A stretch of 37,486 nucleotides of DNA. Origin: an uncultured Lachnospiraceae bacterium. GTDB taxonomy: Bacteria; Bacillota; Clostridia; Lachnospirales; Anaerotignaceae. Each line of letters opens with the position of its first letter. Within the stretch, counting starts at the first letter, position 1. This document shows, piece by piece, positions 1-7,855 of the stretch. Below the pieces are notes generated by a model that worked only from the letters and a program-made list of their open reading frames with translations, had not been told where the DNA came from and made no database searches. The stretch lies in assembly GCA_944383855.1 (NCBI GenBank), contig CALWRB010000031.1, forward strand, positions 1 through 37,486, written 5' to 3'. The translations under genes were made by a program, and so were the position numbers.

Positions 1-252
<252 letters not shown>

Positions 253-284
253 TCATGTTCTTCCAAATTTTTTCCGTATATTTT

Positions 285-313
285 ATCATACATCTTTTTT
301 AGGATATTTTCAA
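285..313 (-). promoter_or_regulatory. Sigma-A-type promoter of mreB
   Basis: On the minus strand, TTGAAA (308-313) and TATGAT (285-290) are separated by exactly 17 bases, in an AT-rich stretch. It lies between the terminator of the upstream gene and mreB, giving a leader of about 80 nt. Confidence 0.75.
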
Positions 314-379
314 TAAAAAACCACAGGGGGAATGCGGAAAAAAGCGGACGGAATACGGCGCAAAACGACAAATTGTACG

Positions 380-416
380 AAAAAAAACAAAAACCGCTTC
401 TGCATAAAAGAAGCGG
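380..416 (-). terminator. Intrinsic terminator of the DUF4321 gene
   Basis: On the minus strand CCGCTTCT pairs with AGAAGCGG across a 7-base loop (394-416), followed by TTTTTGTTTTTTT. It starts 7 bases after the DUF4321 stop codon. Confidence 0.9.
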
Positions 417-423
417 CAGGCAA

Positions 424-681
424 CTATAGTTTGCGGTAAATAAAAAATGCGAGAATAATGCCCAAGATACCGGCAATGGTAAAGCGGATCGTCAGGGCGA
501 ACTGCAATGTGAGAATTCCCAGATCCAAAACAAGCGGAGATGTCAAACCGAAGTTACTGCCATAGCCAAGCCAGCTTAAAGCCGGGATTTTCTGCAGTGC
601 ATCGCCGATAAAGCCGCCCAGCACAACGCCTGCCAGCATCAGCAAAACCAAGATCCAGATATTTTGCGTACGTCCTTTCAT
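424..681 (-). CDS. DUF4321 family small membrane protein
   Basis: An 85-residue integral membrane protein. It has an N-terminal hydrophobic segment (about residues 9-25, rich in Gly: GVVLGGFIGD), a short loop containing LSWLGYGSNFG, and a long second hydrophobic region (about 48-82). Length and pattern fit the Firmicutes DUF4321 family, which has no established function. The ATG at 681 is preceded by GGGAGG at 7-base spacing. It is transcribed alone: a promoter lies at 718-746 and a terminator follows immediately. Lying just upstream of mreB suggests a possible cell-envelope link, but this rests only on position. Confidence 0.8.
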   Translation of the reverse strand: MKGRTQNIWILVLLMLAGVVLGGFIGDALQKIPALSWLGYGSNFGLTSPLVLDLGILTLQFALTIRFTIAGILGIILAFFIYRKL

Positions 682-717
682 TACTTGACCTCCCTGTGAA
701 GTATCTTTGCCAAAAAA

Positions 718-746
718 AGTATATCATAATTCGATGCGCAGGTAAA
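718..746 (-). promoter_or_regulatory. Promoter of the DUF4321 gene
   Basis: On the minus strand TTTACC (741-746) and TATACT (718-723) are 17 bases apart. This is a reasonable sigma-A match, about 40 bases upstream of the start codon. Confidence 0.6.
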
Positions 747-769
747 GCCACAGAAAGAAAAGAGGGGAT

Positions 770-1327
770 TCAGTTTTCACAGCGGCGGTAAAGAATGGGT
801 TCATCAAACCCAAAGACACGCTTGCCGTTGATTTCGATGACTTCGGAAACTTCCAAACATTCCGCGCTGAAGCGTTCCCAAAGCGTAAAACGCATCACGG
901 GAGAAAATTGACTGACGCTGCCGCCTTCCCAGCCATTTTTGGTTTTGCGGTATAGGGCGGGTGTAAATTTCGGGGACGGACTGAGGGCGTGATAAGAAAG
1001 CTCGCCCAAATTTTCATAAGTGAAAGACGTTTTTTGATAGCCGTCCGGGATCTCATAGGAAGTCAGAAGAATGCCGTCCTCTGTTTCGGTAAATAAAAAC
1101 AGATGATGGGAAGGGTTGGTTTTTCCTTGTGTGGTATAGTAGCTTTCTTCCAACAGGAAGATGCCGTAAAAATCTGTTGGCAGATCCTGAATTTTATGGT
1201 TGCAGACGGTATTCACATGTTTCGCGAAAACAAAATCGCTTTCGCCTTGCTGCTTTTTTTCTTCCCACTGCGCGCGGTTATCAAATGTGCCGCTCAGCAA
1301 GGAAATAAATGCTGTCAGGTTCGTCAT
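770..1327 (-). CDS. Hypothetical protein, possibly CpcT/CpeT-like
   Basis: A 185-residue soluble protein with no signal peptide or membrane segment. It begins with LTAFISLLSGTFDNRAQW, which resembles the opening of CpcT/CpeT-type lipocalin-fold proteins (an LxGxFxNRxQ pattern). The rest alternates short strand-like stretches (HHLFLFTE, GILLTSYEIP) and ends with FGFDEPILYRR. The resemblance is by eye and weak; no active-site residues could be assigned. The ATG at 1327 has AGGAGG 8 bases upstream and lies 12 bases after the nitroreductase stop, so the two genes are almost certainly cotranscribed. No phycobilisome genes are nearby, so a chromophore lyase role is unlikely. Confidence 0.7.
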   Translation of the reverse strand: MTNLTAFISLLSGTFDNRAQWEEKKQQGESDFVFAKHVNTVCNHKIQDLPTDFYGIFLLEESYYTTQGKTNPSHHLFLFTETEDGILLTSYEIPDGYQKTSFTYENLGELSYHALSPSPKFTPALYRKTKNGWEGGSVSQFSPVMRFTLWERFSAECLEVSEVIEINGKRVFGFDEPILYRRCEN

Positions 1328-1339
1328 ATCAAAAACCTC

Positions 1340-2029
1340 CTATTCTTCGGGAAAATCGTTTCTCTCCCAGATAAAGTTGCCTTTGCCTGCTCCGAGCAGA
1401 AAATGGTATTTCGCGATACCCAGATCTACCTTGGAAAAGAAGCCGGGCAGTGCTTTTGCGCTGACAACAGAGCCTTCCCGCAGCGTAAAGCGAAAACGCT
1501 GTTGATTGATGGCGGTAGGGGCGAGCTGAACTGCCTGCATACCGCGGCGGAACCATTCCGGCATCGGAACTTCCGTGGCGGAAAGGGCTTCGATGGACTT
1601 GGTGGAGCGAGGGCTTCCCAGTGTTTCGCCGTGACCCAGCGCGATCACGCAGCGAACGCTGATGTCGTCCGGGAAATGGCAGGGGATCTTTTTTTTGCTG
1701 TAGGTCAAGCCGACCCAACAGCTTTGCAGACCGTAAGTAGTTGCGGCAAGCACGATTTTTTCGCCGAAAAAGCCTATTTTTTCATCATTTGCCGCGGATT
1801 TTTCCGCACCCAGCGTGATGTAATTTCGAACTTGGTGAAACGAGCCGTAATGTGCCAATTTTCCGGAAAAAGCTTTCGGTTCGTCGACAAAAAGACGAAT
1901 ATCCAGACCGCTTTTTTCCCGGCAAAGCAAGATAAGATCGGTCAGTTTGGTCAAAGTTTCCGTGTCGATGGGGGCAGACGTGTACCGCCGTACGGAATGC
2001 CTGCGCTGCATTGCTTCCCAAATATCCAT
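1340..2029 (-). CDS. TM1586-type nitroreductase family protein
   Basis: A 229-residue flavoprotein-like oxidoreductase. The N-terminus MDIWEAMQRRHSVRRY is the FMN-phosphate-binding signature of the nitroreductase superfamily. DEPKAFSGKLAHYGSF, VRNYITLG, IGFFGEKIVLAATTYGLQSCWVGLT (in part) and the late NQQRF match the putative TM nitroreductase subfamily (TM1586_NiRdase). The substrate is unknown; members are presumed NAD(P)H-dependent FMN reductases. I chose the ATG at 2029 because GGAGG lies 11 bases before it and the family signature starts there; an in-frame upstream start at 2068 would add 13 residues of poor character. First gene of a two-gene unit with the unknown protein downstream. 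Confidence 0.85.
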   Translation of the reverse strand: MDIWEAMQRRHSVRRYTSAPIDTETLTKLTDLILLCREKSGLDIRLFVDEPKAFSGKLAHYGSFHQVRNYITLGAEKSAANDEKIGFFGEKIVLAATTYGLQSCWVGLTYSKKKIPCHFPDDISVRCVIALGHGETLGSPRSTKSIEALSATEVPMPEWFRRGMQAVQLAPTAINQQRFRFTLREGSVVSAKALPGFFSKVDLGIAKYHFLLGAGKGNFIWERNDFPEE

Positions 2030-2067
2030 AAGGTAAAACCTCCGTAAGGTGACATAAATTTGAAACA

Positions 2068-2096
2068 ATTATACTGGATTTTTGTTTCCGTGTATA
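2068..2096 (-). promoter_or_regulatory. Promoter of the nitroreductase unit
   Basis: On the minus strand TATACA (2091-2096), a 17-base spacer and a perfect TATAAT (2068-2073), about 40 bases upstream of the start codon. Confidence 0.65.
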
Positions 2097-2239
2097 GGGA
2101 AAATAGGATTGTTAAAAAAATCTAATGCTGCAGGCGGAAAAATGAGAAAACGGAAGATGCGGCAAAAAAAACAGAAAAAAGCGGTGAGGGCAAACGGTTG
2201 TCATGTATACCGCGAAAAAATAAAAAAAAGAGAACAGTC

Positions 2240-2285
2240 CCGAAAAAAATTAAAAAAAGACTGCCGACATTTGCCGACAGTCTTT
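2240..2285 (-). terminator. Intrinsic terminator of the rnf operon
   Basis: On the minus strand AAAGACTG (2278-2285) pairs with CAGTCTTT (2256-2263), followed by a run of T. It lies about 35 bases after the rnfB stop and closes the operon. Confidence 0.88.
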
Positions 2286-2320
2286 GCAGATACCGGATTT
2301 TATTTGCAGATGCGAAAAAA

Positions 2321-3244
2321 TCAAGCCTCTGTTTTCGGTGCTTCCGGTGCAGCTTCTGCTTTGGGAGCAGCCTCTGCTGCGGGAGCCGCGGGAGCAGCCT
2401 CTGCTTTGGGAGCTGCAGGAGCAGCCTCTGCTTTCGGTGCTTCTACGCGCTTACCTGTGATAACACCCTTCGGGCATTTGTTTGCACAGATACCGCAGTT
2501 TTTGCACTTGTCATAATCGATGACTGCAAGGTTATCGATGACATGGATCGCATCGAAAGGACAATTCTTTTCGCAGATCTTACATGCGATACAGCCAACG
2601 GTACAGTTCGGGATCACGTTTTTGCCGATATCCTTGGAAGCGCACTGTACTTTGACTTTCTTCTTTGCGGGCAGCAGTTCGATGATGTGTTTCGGGCAAG
2701 CGGATACGCATTTACCGCAAGCTACACATTTTTCTTTATCTACTACCGCAATGCCGTCAATGATTTCGATCGCGCCGAATGCGCAGGCTTTTTTGCAGCT
2801 GCCCAGACCCAAACAGCCGTAAGAACAGCTCTTGGAGCCAGCACCTGCAAGCTGCATTGCCATCACGCAGTCGTCGATGCCGAAATAATCATATTTGCTT
2901 TTTGCTTTTTCACAAGTACCGCCGCATTTAACGAATGCTGCCATAGGTTCAGTAGCGGATGCTTCTACACCCATGATGGCACCGATCTTTTCTGCTGCGC
3001 TTGCACCACCGACAGGGCAAGCGTTAACAGGTGCGGAACCTGCTGCAATGGCAGCCGCACAGCCTGCGCAGCCGGGGTAACCGCAGCCACCGCAGTTAGC
3101 ACCGGGCAGTACTTCCAAAATTTCGCCGATCTTCGGGTCTTCTTCTACTTTGAATACCTCGCCGGCAATGCCAAGGCCTGCTCCAAAAACAACACCAAGG
3201 CCACCGATGCCCAGCATCGGATAGATGATATTCATAATGTCCAT
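2321..3244 (-). CDS. rnfB: Rnf complex iron-sulfur subunit RnfB
   Basis: RnfB carries electrons from ferredoxin into the membrane-bound Rnf complex (ferredoxin:NAD+ oxidoreductase, ion-pumping). The 307-residue protein has an N-terminal membrane helix and a 4Fe-4S motif CGGCGYPGC near residue 50. These are followed by several ferredoxin-type clusters: CSYGCLGLGSCKKAC, CVACGKCVSACP, CIACKICEKNCP and CKNCGICANKCP. Multiple clusters are typical of clostridial RnfB. The last 40 or so residues are a low-complexity Ala/Pro/Glu/Lys tail built from repeats of a PKAEAAPAA-like unit. I chose the ATG at 3244: AAGGAG lies 10 bases before it, while the in-frame GTG at 3253 is only 1 base from it. Last gene of rnfCDGEAB. 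Confidence 0.96.
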   Translation of the reverse strand: MDIMNIIYPMLGIGGLGVVFGAGLGIAGEVFKVEEDPKIGEILEVLPGANCGGCGYPGCAGCAAAIAAGSAPVNACPVGGASAAEKIGAIMGVEASATEPMAAFVKCGGTCEKAKSKYDYFGIDDCVMAMQLAGAGSKSCSYGCLGLGSCKKACAFGAIEIIDGIAVVDKEKCVACGKCVSACPKHIIELLPAKKKVKVQCASKDIGKNVIPNCTVGCIACKICEKNCPFDAIHVIDNLAVIDYDKCKNCGICANKCPKGVITGKRVEAPKAEAAPAAPKAEAAPAAPAAEAAPKAEAAPEAPKTEA

Positions 3245-3262
3245 TTTTGTCACACTCCTTGA

Positions 3263-3841
3263 TTAAAGACTGATCAAGCCGCTGAAGCCCAGGAAAGCGA
3301 TGGACATCAGACCTGCTGTTACAAGCGCCATAGGGAAACCGTCGAAAGCCTTGGGTGTATCGTTATCTTCGATACGCTCACGGATACCTGCGAACAGAAT
3401 AATCGCCAAAGCGAAACCTGCAGCACCGCCCACACCATTTACAATGGAGGTAATCAGGTCGTATTCATTCTGCATATTTACAACGGCAACACCAAGTACC
3501 GCACAGTTTGTTGTAATCAGGGGCAGGAATACACCCAGCGCCTGATACAAAGAAGGTACGGATTTTTTCAGGAACATCTCTACAAACTGCACCAAAGATG
3601 CGATTACCAGAATGAAGGCAATGTTGTAGAGGTATGTCATGTTCAACGGAAGCAAGATCAAGTTGTAAACCAACCAGGAAGCGGCACACGCCAAAACAAT
3701 AACGAAGATAACCGCTGCGCCCATGCCTGCTGCGGTGTCTACCTTTTTGGAAACACCGAGGAAAGGGCAGATACCTAAGAACTGGGATAATACGTAGTTG
3801 TTAACAAATACGCCTGCCAGCAATAATAAAATCAAATACAT
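3263..3841 (-). CDS. rnfA: Rnf complex membrane subunit RnfA
   Basis: A 192-residue polytopic membrane protein with six predicted hydrophobic helices. It carries the RnfA/NqrE landmarks NNYVLSQFLGICPFLGVSKK (residues 9-28) and, mid-protein, LITTNCAVLGVAV, whose Cys sits in the membrane half-helix known to help bind a membrane iron-sulfur centre in RnfA/RnfE. The sequence is full length for the family. The ATG at 3841 follows AAGGAGG. It lies 14 bases after rnfE and 18 before rnfB, within the operon. Confidence 0.97.
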   Translation of the reverse strand: MYLILLLLAGVFVNNYVLSQFLGICPFLGVSKKVDTAAGMGAAVIFVIVLACAASWLVYNLILLPLNMTYLYNIAFILVIASLVQFVEMFLKKSVPSLYQALGVFLPLITTNCAVLGVAVVNMQNEYDLITSIVNGVGGAAGFALAIILFAGIRERIEDNDTPKAFDGFPMALVTAGLMSIAFLGFSGLISL

Positions 3842-3855
3842 TCTCTACCCCTCCT

Positions 3856-4455
3856 TTACGCTTTTTTCTTATTTCTGAAGTGATTCAGAGCAGCCATCAT
3901 GCAGCCCAGTGTGAAGAACGCGCCGGGAGCCATGATAAACAGCAGTGTTCTGGGGAATGCTTCGGGCAGCACTGTGATGTTGAACAGTGTGCCGGAACCG
4001 ATGAATTCACGCACCAGACCAATACATGCCAGAGCAATGGTGAAGCCCAGACCGTTACCGATACCATCACAGATGGAGTCGATCGGACCGTTTTTGGAAG
4101 CAAATGCTTCCGCTCTGCCCAGAATGATACAGTTTACAACGATCAGAGGGATATAAAGACCCAAAGATGCGTTCAATGCCGGCAGATATGCCTTCAGCAA
4201 GAATTCAACGATGGTTACGAATGTTGCGATAACAACGATAAAGCAAGGAATTCTGACTTTATCGGGAATGATCTTTCTCAAAAGAGAGATGAACAAGTTT
4301 GCGCAGATCAAAACTGCCGCTGTGGAAAGCCCCATGCCGATGCCGTTGATGGCGGAGCTGGTAACTGCCAGTGTGGGACACATACCGATTACCTGCACGA
4401 AGGTGGGGTTTTCATCAATAATACCATTTTTAATAACTTTGATGGGATTACTCAT
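3856..4455 (-). CDS. rnfE: Rnf complex membrane subunit RnfE
   Basis: A 199-residue membrane subunit homologous to RnfA and NqrD; in the complex RnfA and RnfE form an inverted pair around an iron-sulfur centre. The start reads MSNPIKVIKNGIIDENPTFV, followed by QVIGMCPTLAVTSSAINGIGMG and VNCIILGRAEAFA, all typical of RnfE. The ATG at 4455 is preceded by GGAGG at 9 bases and overlaps the rnfG stop codon (TGATG), so translation is coupled. An upstream in-frame start at 4485 would lie inside rnfG and lacks support. Confidence 0.96.
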   Translation of the reverse strand: MSNPIKVIKNGIIDENPTFVQVIGMCPTLAVTSSAINGIGMGLSTAAVLICANLFISLLRKIIPDKVRIPCFIVVIATFVTIVEFLLKAYLPALNASLGLYIPLIVVNCIILGRAEAFASKNGPIDSICDGIGNGLGFTIALACIGLVREFIGSGTLFNITVLPEAFPRTLLFIMAPGAFFTLGCMMAALNHFRNKKKA

Positions 4456-4991
4456 CAGTAAGCACCTCCGTTCGCTGCAACCCAATCAAGCGCTTCCTGT
4501 ACGCCGTTACATACGGCTCTGGAAGTGATGGTTGCACTGGTAATCGCCTGAATCTGACCGCCGTCTTTAGAAACAGCTACGCTGCCGCTCTGACCGTCAA
4601 ACTGAGAATAGAAAGCTTCTTCGGTTGCTTTTGCGCCCAAACCGGGTGTTTCGGAGTGTCCTGTGACACGAACGCCGGTGATAGTGCCGTCAGCGGTGAT
4701 GCCGACCATAGTATTTACCGCGCCGGAAAAGCCCTTTGGTGCGACTGTGAGAACAAAACCGCCATTGTCTGCTTTATAAGCGGCGGTGATGGTGCCGGTC
4801 GGTTCGATTTCCAGTTCTTCAAAGCTGGTTGCGTCAGGCATAACCGCCTGCATGGAAGTAGCCAGTGTTTTTTCGTTCTGAATGCGGATCGGCTCAGCCG
4901 TCACTTCGGAAACGATACCCAGAAGCATCGCTGCCACAGCAGTGATAATCAGCAGAACGACTGCGGGTCTTACGATCTCTTTTGTGTTCAT
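4455..4991 (-). CDS. rnfG: Rnf complex FMN-binding subunit RnfG
   Basis: RnfG is an extracytoplasmic subunit anchored by one N-terminal helix (about residues 9-27) that carries a covalently bound FMN. The 178-residue protein contains KGFSGAVNTMVG and GHSETPGLGA, hallmarks of FMN-binding domain proteins. The FMN attachment region reads QAITSATITS (residues 148-157), so the expected acceptor is T154. The usual ApbE target pattern D-x-x-S/T-G-A-T is altered at two positions here (Asp to Gln, Gly to Ser). It overlaps rnfD by 4 bases (ATGA) and rnfE by 1 base. Confidence 0.95.
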   Translation of the reverse strand: MNTKEIVRPAVVLLIITAVAAMLLGIVSEVTAEPIRIQNEKTLATSMQAVMPDATSFEELEIEPTGTITAAYKADNGGFVLTVAPKGFSGAVNTMVGITADGTITGVRVTGHSETPGLGAKATEEAFYSQFDGQSGSVAVSKDGGQIQAITSATITSRAVCNGVQEALDWVAANGGAY

Positions 4992-5956
4992 GCCTTCTTC
5001 GCCTCCTTTGTTTTGGGTAATGCACCGAAGATCTTAGGCTCGGTGAAACGCTCAATCAGAGGAACGCACAGGTTCATGATCAAAATAGAGTAAGATACGC
5101 CCTCGGGGTATCCGCCGAAAATACGGATCAGTGAGGTCAAAAGACCACAGCCGATGGCGAAGATGATCTGACCTTTTGCGGTAACGGGGCTGGAAGCATA
5201 GTCTGTTGCCATGAAGAATGCACCCAACATCAGACCGCCTGCAAACAGTTCGTAAACAGGAGCTCTCAGACCGTCTCTGCCGATCAGAGCCATCAGAATG
5301 AATACGGTTGCGATGTAAACAACGGGGATTCTCCAGCTGATGACATGTTTATACAGCAGGTAAATACCGCCGATGATCAAAGCCACTGCACAGGTTTCAC
5401 CGATACAGCCGCCGATGTTTGTACCGAGCAGAACATCTGTTAATGTTGCATCGGGCATAACGCCTGTTTTCAGTGTAGCCAAAGGTGTTGCGACAGAAAC
5501 TGCGTCAGCACCGCTGAAGCCCACAGGAGCTGTCCAGGAAGTCATTTCTGTAGGGTAAGATGCCAACAGGAATGCACGACCTGCCAAAGCGGGGTTGATG
5601 AAGTTCTGACCCAAACCGCCGAAAAGCTGTTTTGCGATGATGATGGAGAACGCTGCGCCAACGATCGGCAGCCAGATAGGTGCGGATGCAGGCAGGTTCA
5701 TTGCCAGAAGCAGACCGGTTACCACTGCGCTCAGGTCGCTGACAGTGATCGGTTTTTTCATGAGCTTCTGATACAGCCATTCAAAAAAGATACAAGATAC
5801 GATGGAAACGACAATCAGCGTCAAAGCCGGAATGCCGAAATAAACAATACCCATCACAGTTGCAGGCAACAAAGCAATGACAACGTCACGCATGATGCTC
5901 TGAATGTTTTCCTTAGAACGCACGTGAGGGGTACCGGATACTACGAAATTTCCCAT
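4988..5956 (-). CDS. rnfD: Rnf complex membrane subunit RnfD
   Basis: A 322-residue polytopic membrane protein related to NqrB that carries a covalent FMN facing the outside. Landmarks are SGTPHVRSKENIQSIM at residues 7-22, KQLFGGLGQNFINPALAGRA near 109-128, and the flavin attachment motif DAVSVATPLA with T157 as the expected acceptor (it fits D-x-x-S-x-A-T). Many hydrophobic helices fill the rest. The ATG at 5956 starts 17 bases after the rnfC stop; the end overlaps rnfG by 4 bases. Full length for clostridial RnfD. Confidence 0.97.
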   Translation of the reverse strand: MGNFVVSGTPHVRSKENIQSIMRDVVIALLPATVMGIVYFGIPALTLIVVSIVSCIFFEWLYQKLMKKPITVSDLSAVVTGLLLAMNLPASAPIWLPIVGAAFSIIIAKQLFGGLGQNFINPALAGRAFLLASYPTEMTSWTAPVGFSGADAVSVATPLATLKTGVMPDATLTDVLLGTNIGGCIGETCAVALIIGGIYLLYKHVISWRIPVVYIATVFILMALIGRDGLRAPVYELFAGGLMLGAFFMATDYASSPVTAKGQIIFAIGCGLLTSLIRIFGGYPEGVSYSILIMNLCVPLIERFTEPKIFGALPKTKEAKKA

Positions 5957-5973
5957 TAGATTCTACCCCCTTC

Positions 5974-7377
5974 TCAGTTCTTGGCAGCTTCCGCTTCTGC
6001 CTTTGCTTTTGCTTCGGCTTCCGCTTTTGCTCTGGCTGCCGCAGCGGCTGCAGCCTTTTTGCCTGCTTCGATTTTCTTGGTTGCACGGATGGACTGTGCC
6101 AACTGACGTTTTGCGGGGCACTCGTAAGAGCAGCTGCCGCATTCGATACAATCCAGACCGTGGTGTTTTACAAAGCCTTCGCCGTCACCCTTCAGTGCCA
6201 AGTGATTGAGCATAAAAGGCATCAGACCCATCGGACAGTGGTCTACACATTTACCGCAGCGAATGCAGTTTCTTTCCTCAGGTATGTAAGCTTCTTCTTT
6301 GGTGAAGCACAACAGACCGGATGTGGTCTTTACGGATGCAACGTCCAGTGTATAAAGGGTAGGACCCATCATAGGACCGCCGGCGATCAGTTTCACGGGA
6401 GGATTTTCCTCATTGAAACCGCCGATCGCGTCTACCAGATCACGCAGTGTCATACCGATGCGGATCTTGTAGTTGCCGGGGTTTTTGATACCCTTACCGG
6501 AAACGGTCACGATTCTTCTCATCAAAGGTCTGCCTTTTTCAATGGCTCTTTCGATGGCAACGACAGTGTCGACGTTGTCAACGATGCAGCCTGCACTTGC
6601 GGGCAGCGCGCCGGATTTTACTTCTCTTTTGGTGATCGCATAAATCAGGTGTTTTTCAGAACCCTGCGGGAATTTGGTCACCAAAGGCTGAACTGTGATG
6701 TTGTCGATACCTTCGCAAGCCTTTGTCATTGCTTCGATGGCTTTGGGCTTGTTCATCTCGATGCCGATAACGCCTTTTGCGTTGGGGTGCAGTTTCAGCA
6801 TGATCTGCAGACCGCGTACGATACGCTCGGGTTCTTCTAACATCAGACGGTAGTCGCATGTCAGGTAAGGCTCGCACTCTGCCGCGTTGATCAGGATATG
6901 ATCGATCACGGTATCCTTAGGCGGATTCAGTTTGACATGAGTCGGGAAGCCTGCGCCACCCAGACCGACAACGCCTGCTTCTTTGATCGCGTCCAGAATT
7001 TCTTCATTGGTCATGGTGGTGTAATCTCTGCCCTGATTCAGACCTTCGATCTCCTCCATTTTGCCATCGTTTTTCACAACGATCGCCTTTACGGTTGCAC
7101 CGCCGGGTACCAGCATGGGTCTGATGTCCACAACTTCGCCGGAAACGCTTGCGAAAATAGGAGAAGACATGAACGCGCCACTTGCCGCGATCTTCTGACC
7201 TACTTTGACATGGTCGCCGACAGCTACCAGCGGCTCGCAGGGAGCGCCGATGTGCTGGCTCATGGGGTAGTACAACTCAGAGTCTACTTTGGGGAGTATC
7301 ACCTTGATGGGCTGCTCTGCGGAGAGAGCTTTGCCATCCGGCGGGTGAACTCCGCGCTTGAATGTTAAAGCTTGCAT
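5974..7377 (-). CDS. rnfC: Rnf complex NADH-binding subunit RnfC
   Basis: RnfC holds the NAD(H) and FMN sites that pass electrons from the ferredoxin branch to NAD+. The 467-residue protein opens with FKRGVHPPDGKALS. It has the Gly-rich nucleotide region VGLGGAGFPTHVKL near residue 135, the family stretch INAAECEPYLTCDYRLM, and two C-terminal 4Fe-4S motifs, CIRCGKCVDHCP and CIECGSCSYECP. The last 40 or so residues are an unusual Ala/Lys/Glu-rich low-complexity tail. The ATG at 7377 follows GAGGGAG. First gene of rnfCDGEAB, driven by the promoter at 7481-7509. Confidence 0.97.
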   Translation of the reverse strand: MQALTFKRGVHPPDGKALSAEQPIKVILPKVDSELYYPMSQHIGAPCEPLVAVGDHVKVGQKIAASGAFMSSPIFASVSGEVVDIRPMLVPGGATVKAIVVKNDGKMEEIEGLNQGRDYTTMTNEEILDAIKEAGVVGLGGAGFPTHVKLNPPKDTVIDHILINAAECEPYLTCDYRLMLEEPERIVRGLQIMLKLHPNAKGVIGIEMNKPKAIEAMTKACEGIDNITVQPLVTKFPQGSEKHLIYAITKREVKSGALPASAGCIVDNVDTVVAIERAIEKGRPLMRRIVTVSGKGIKNPGNYKIRIGMTLRDLVDAIGGFNEENPPVKLIAGGPMMGPTLYTLDVASVKTTSGLLCFTKEEAYIPEERNCIRCGKCVDHCPMGLMPFMLNHLALKGDGEGFVKHHGLDCIECGSCSYECPAKRQLAQSIRATKKIEAGKKAAAAAAARAKAEAEAKAKAEAEAAKN

Positions 7378-7480
7378 ATGATCTCCCTCTGTTTAAAATG
7401 GATTTGTGTGCTTTGCCGGATATTTCAAAGCACAAAGATTGTGTTACGTCTTTACAACATAGCACATGACTAACAGCATT

Positions 7481-7509
7481 ATTCTAATACAAAATCAGCC
7501 TCGAAACAA
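7481..7509 (-). promoter_or_regulatory. Sigma-A-type promoter of the rnf operon
   Basis: On the minus strand TTGTTT (7504-7509) and TAGAAT (7481-7486) lie 17 bases apart, giving a leader of about 97 nt before rnfC. It is the best promoter I see for the operon. Confidence 0.68.
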
Positions 7510-7826
7510 TCTTTTTCGCAAGAAAACCCAAAAAAACTTTTTTCATAAAAACAAAACCCCGGGCACATGGCAACGACAAGGTCTGTCAGAAAAAAATACA
7601 TAATTTTAATAATAGCAATCGTTCTTATTGACCGATGCGAAAAAGAAAGTCCAGCAATTTGCATTCCAGATATTTTGCATGCTAATCATATTGCTTATTG
7701 TTAGTTTACTATCATTGGAGCAAATTGTAAATGTGAATTTGTTACCAGAATTTATGCTTGTTTTTTGCTGTATTTGACGAAAGGAAAGAAGGATAGGAGC
7801 GAAATGCAGGGCAAAATGAAGCAATC
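7510..7826. other. Long non-coding spacer between rnf and rpoN promoters
   Basis: About 317 bases of AT-rich DNA with no convincing reading frame on either strand. Visible structure: an 11-base inverted repeat with arms at 7510-7520 and 7636-7646 (core CTTTTTCGCA / TGCGAAAAAG), and a repeated TTTGCAT in the 7655-7680 stretch. It may hold regulatory sites for the divergent genes or a small RNA; nothing more can be supported. Confidence 0.4.
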
Positions 7827-7855
7827 TTGATTGAAAGAGGGTTTTGTGTTATGAT
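7827..7855 (+). promoter_or_regulatory. Promoter of rpoN
   Basis: TTGATT (7827-7832), 17-base spacer, TATGAT (7850-7855), about 60 bases upstream of the predicted rpoN transcript's coding start. Confidence 0.65.

Noticed and set aside
3245..3253. GTG at 3253 as the rnfB start
   Set aside because: It lies 1 base from the ribosome site; the ATG at 3244 is correctly spaced.
2198..3262. A 354-codon plus-strand frame opposite rnfB
   Set aside because: Cys/Ala-rich codons of rnfB leave the opposite strand open; the product is compositionally odd (Cys, Phe-rich) and lacks a start signal.
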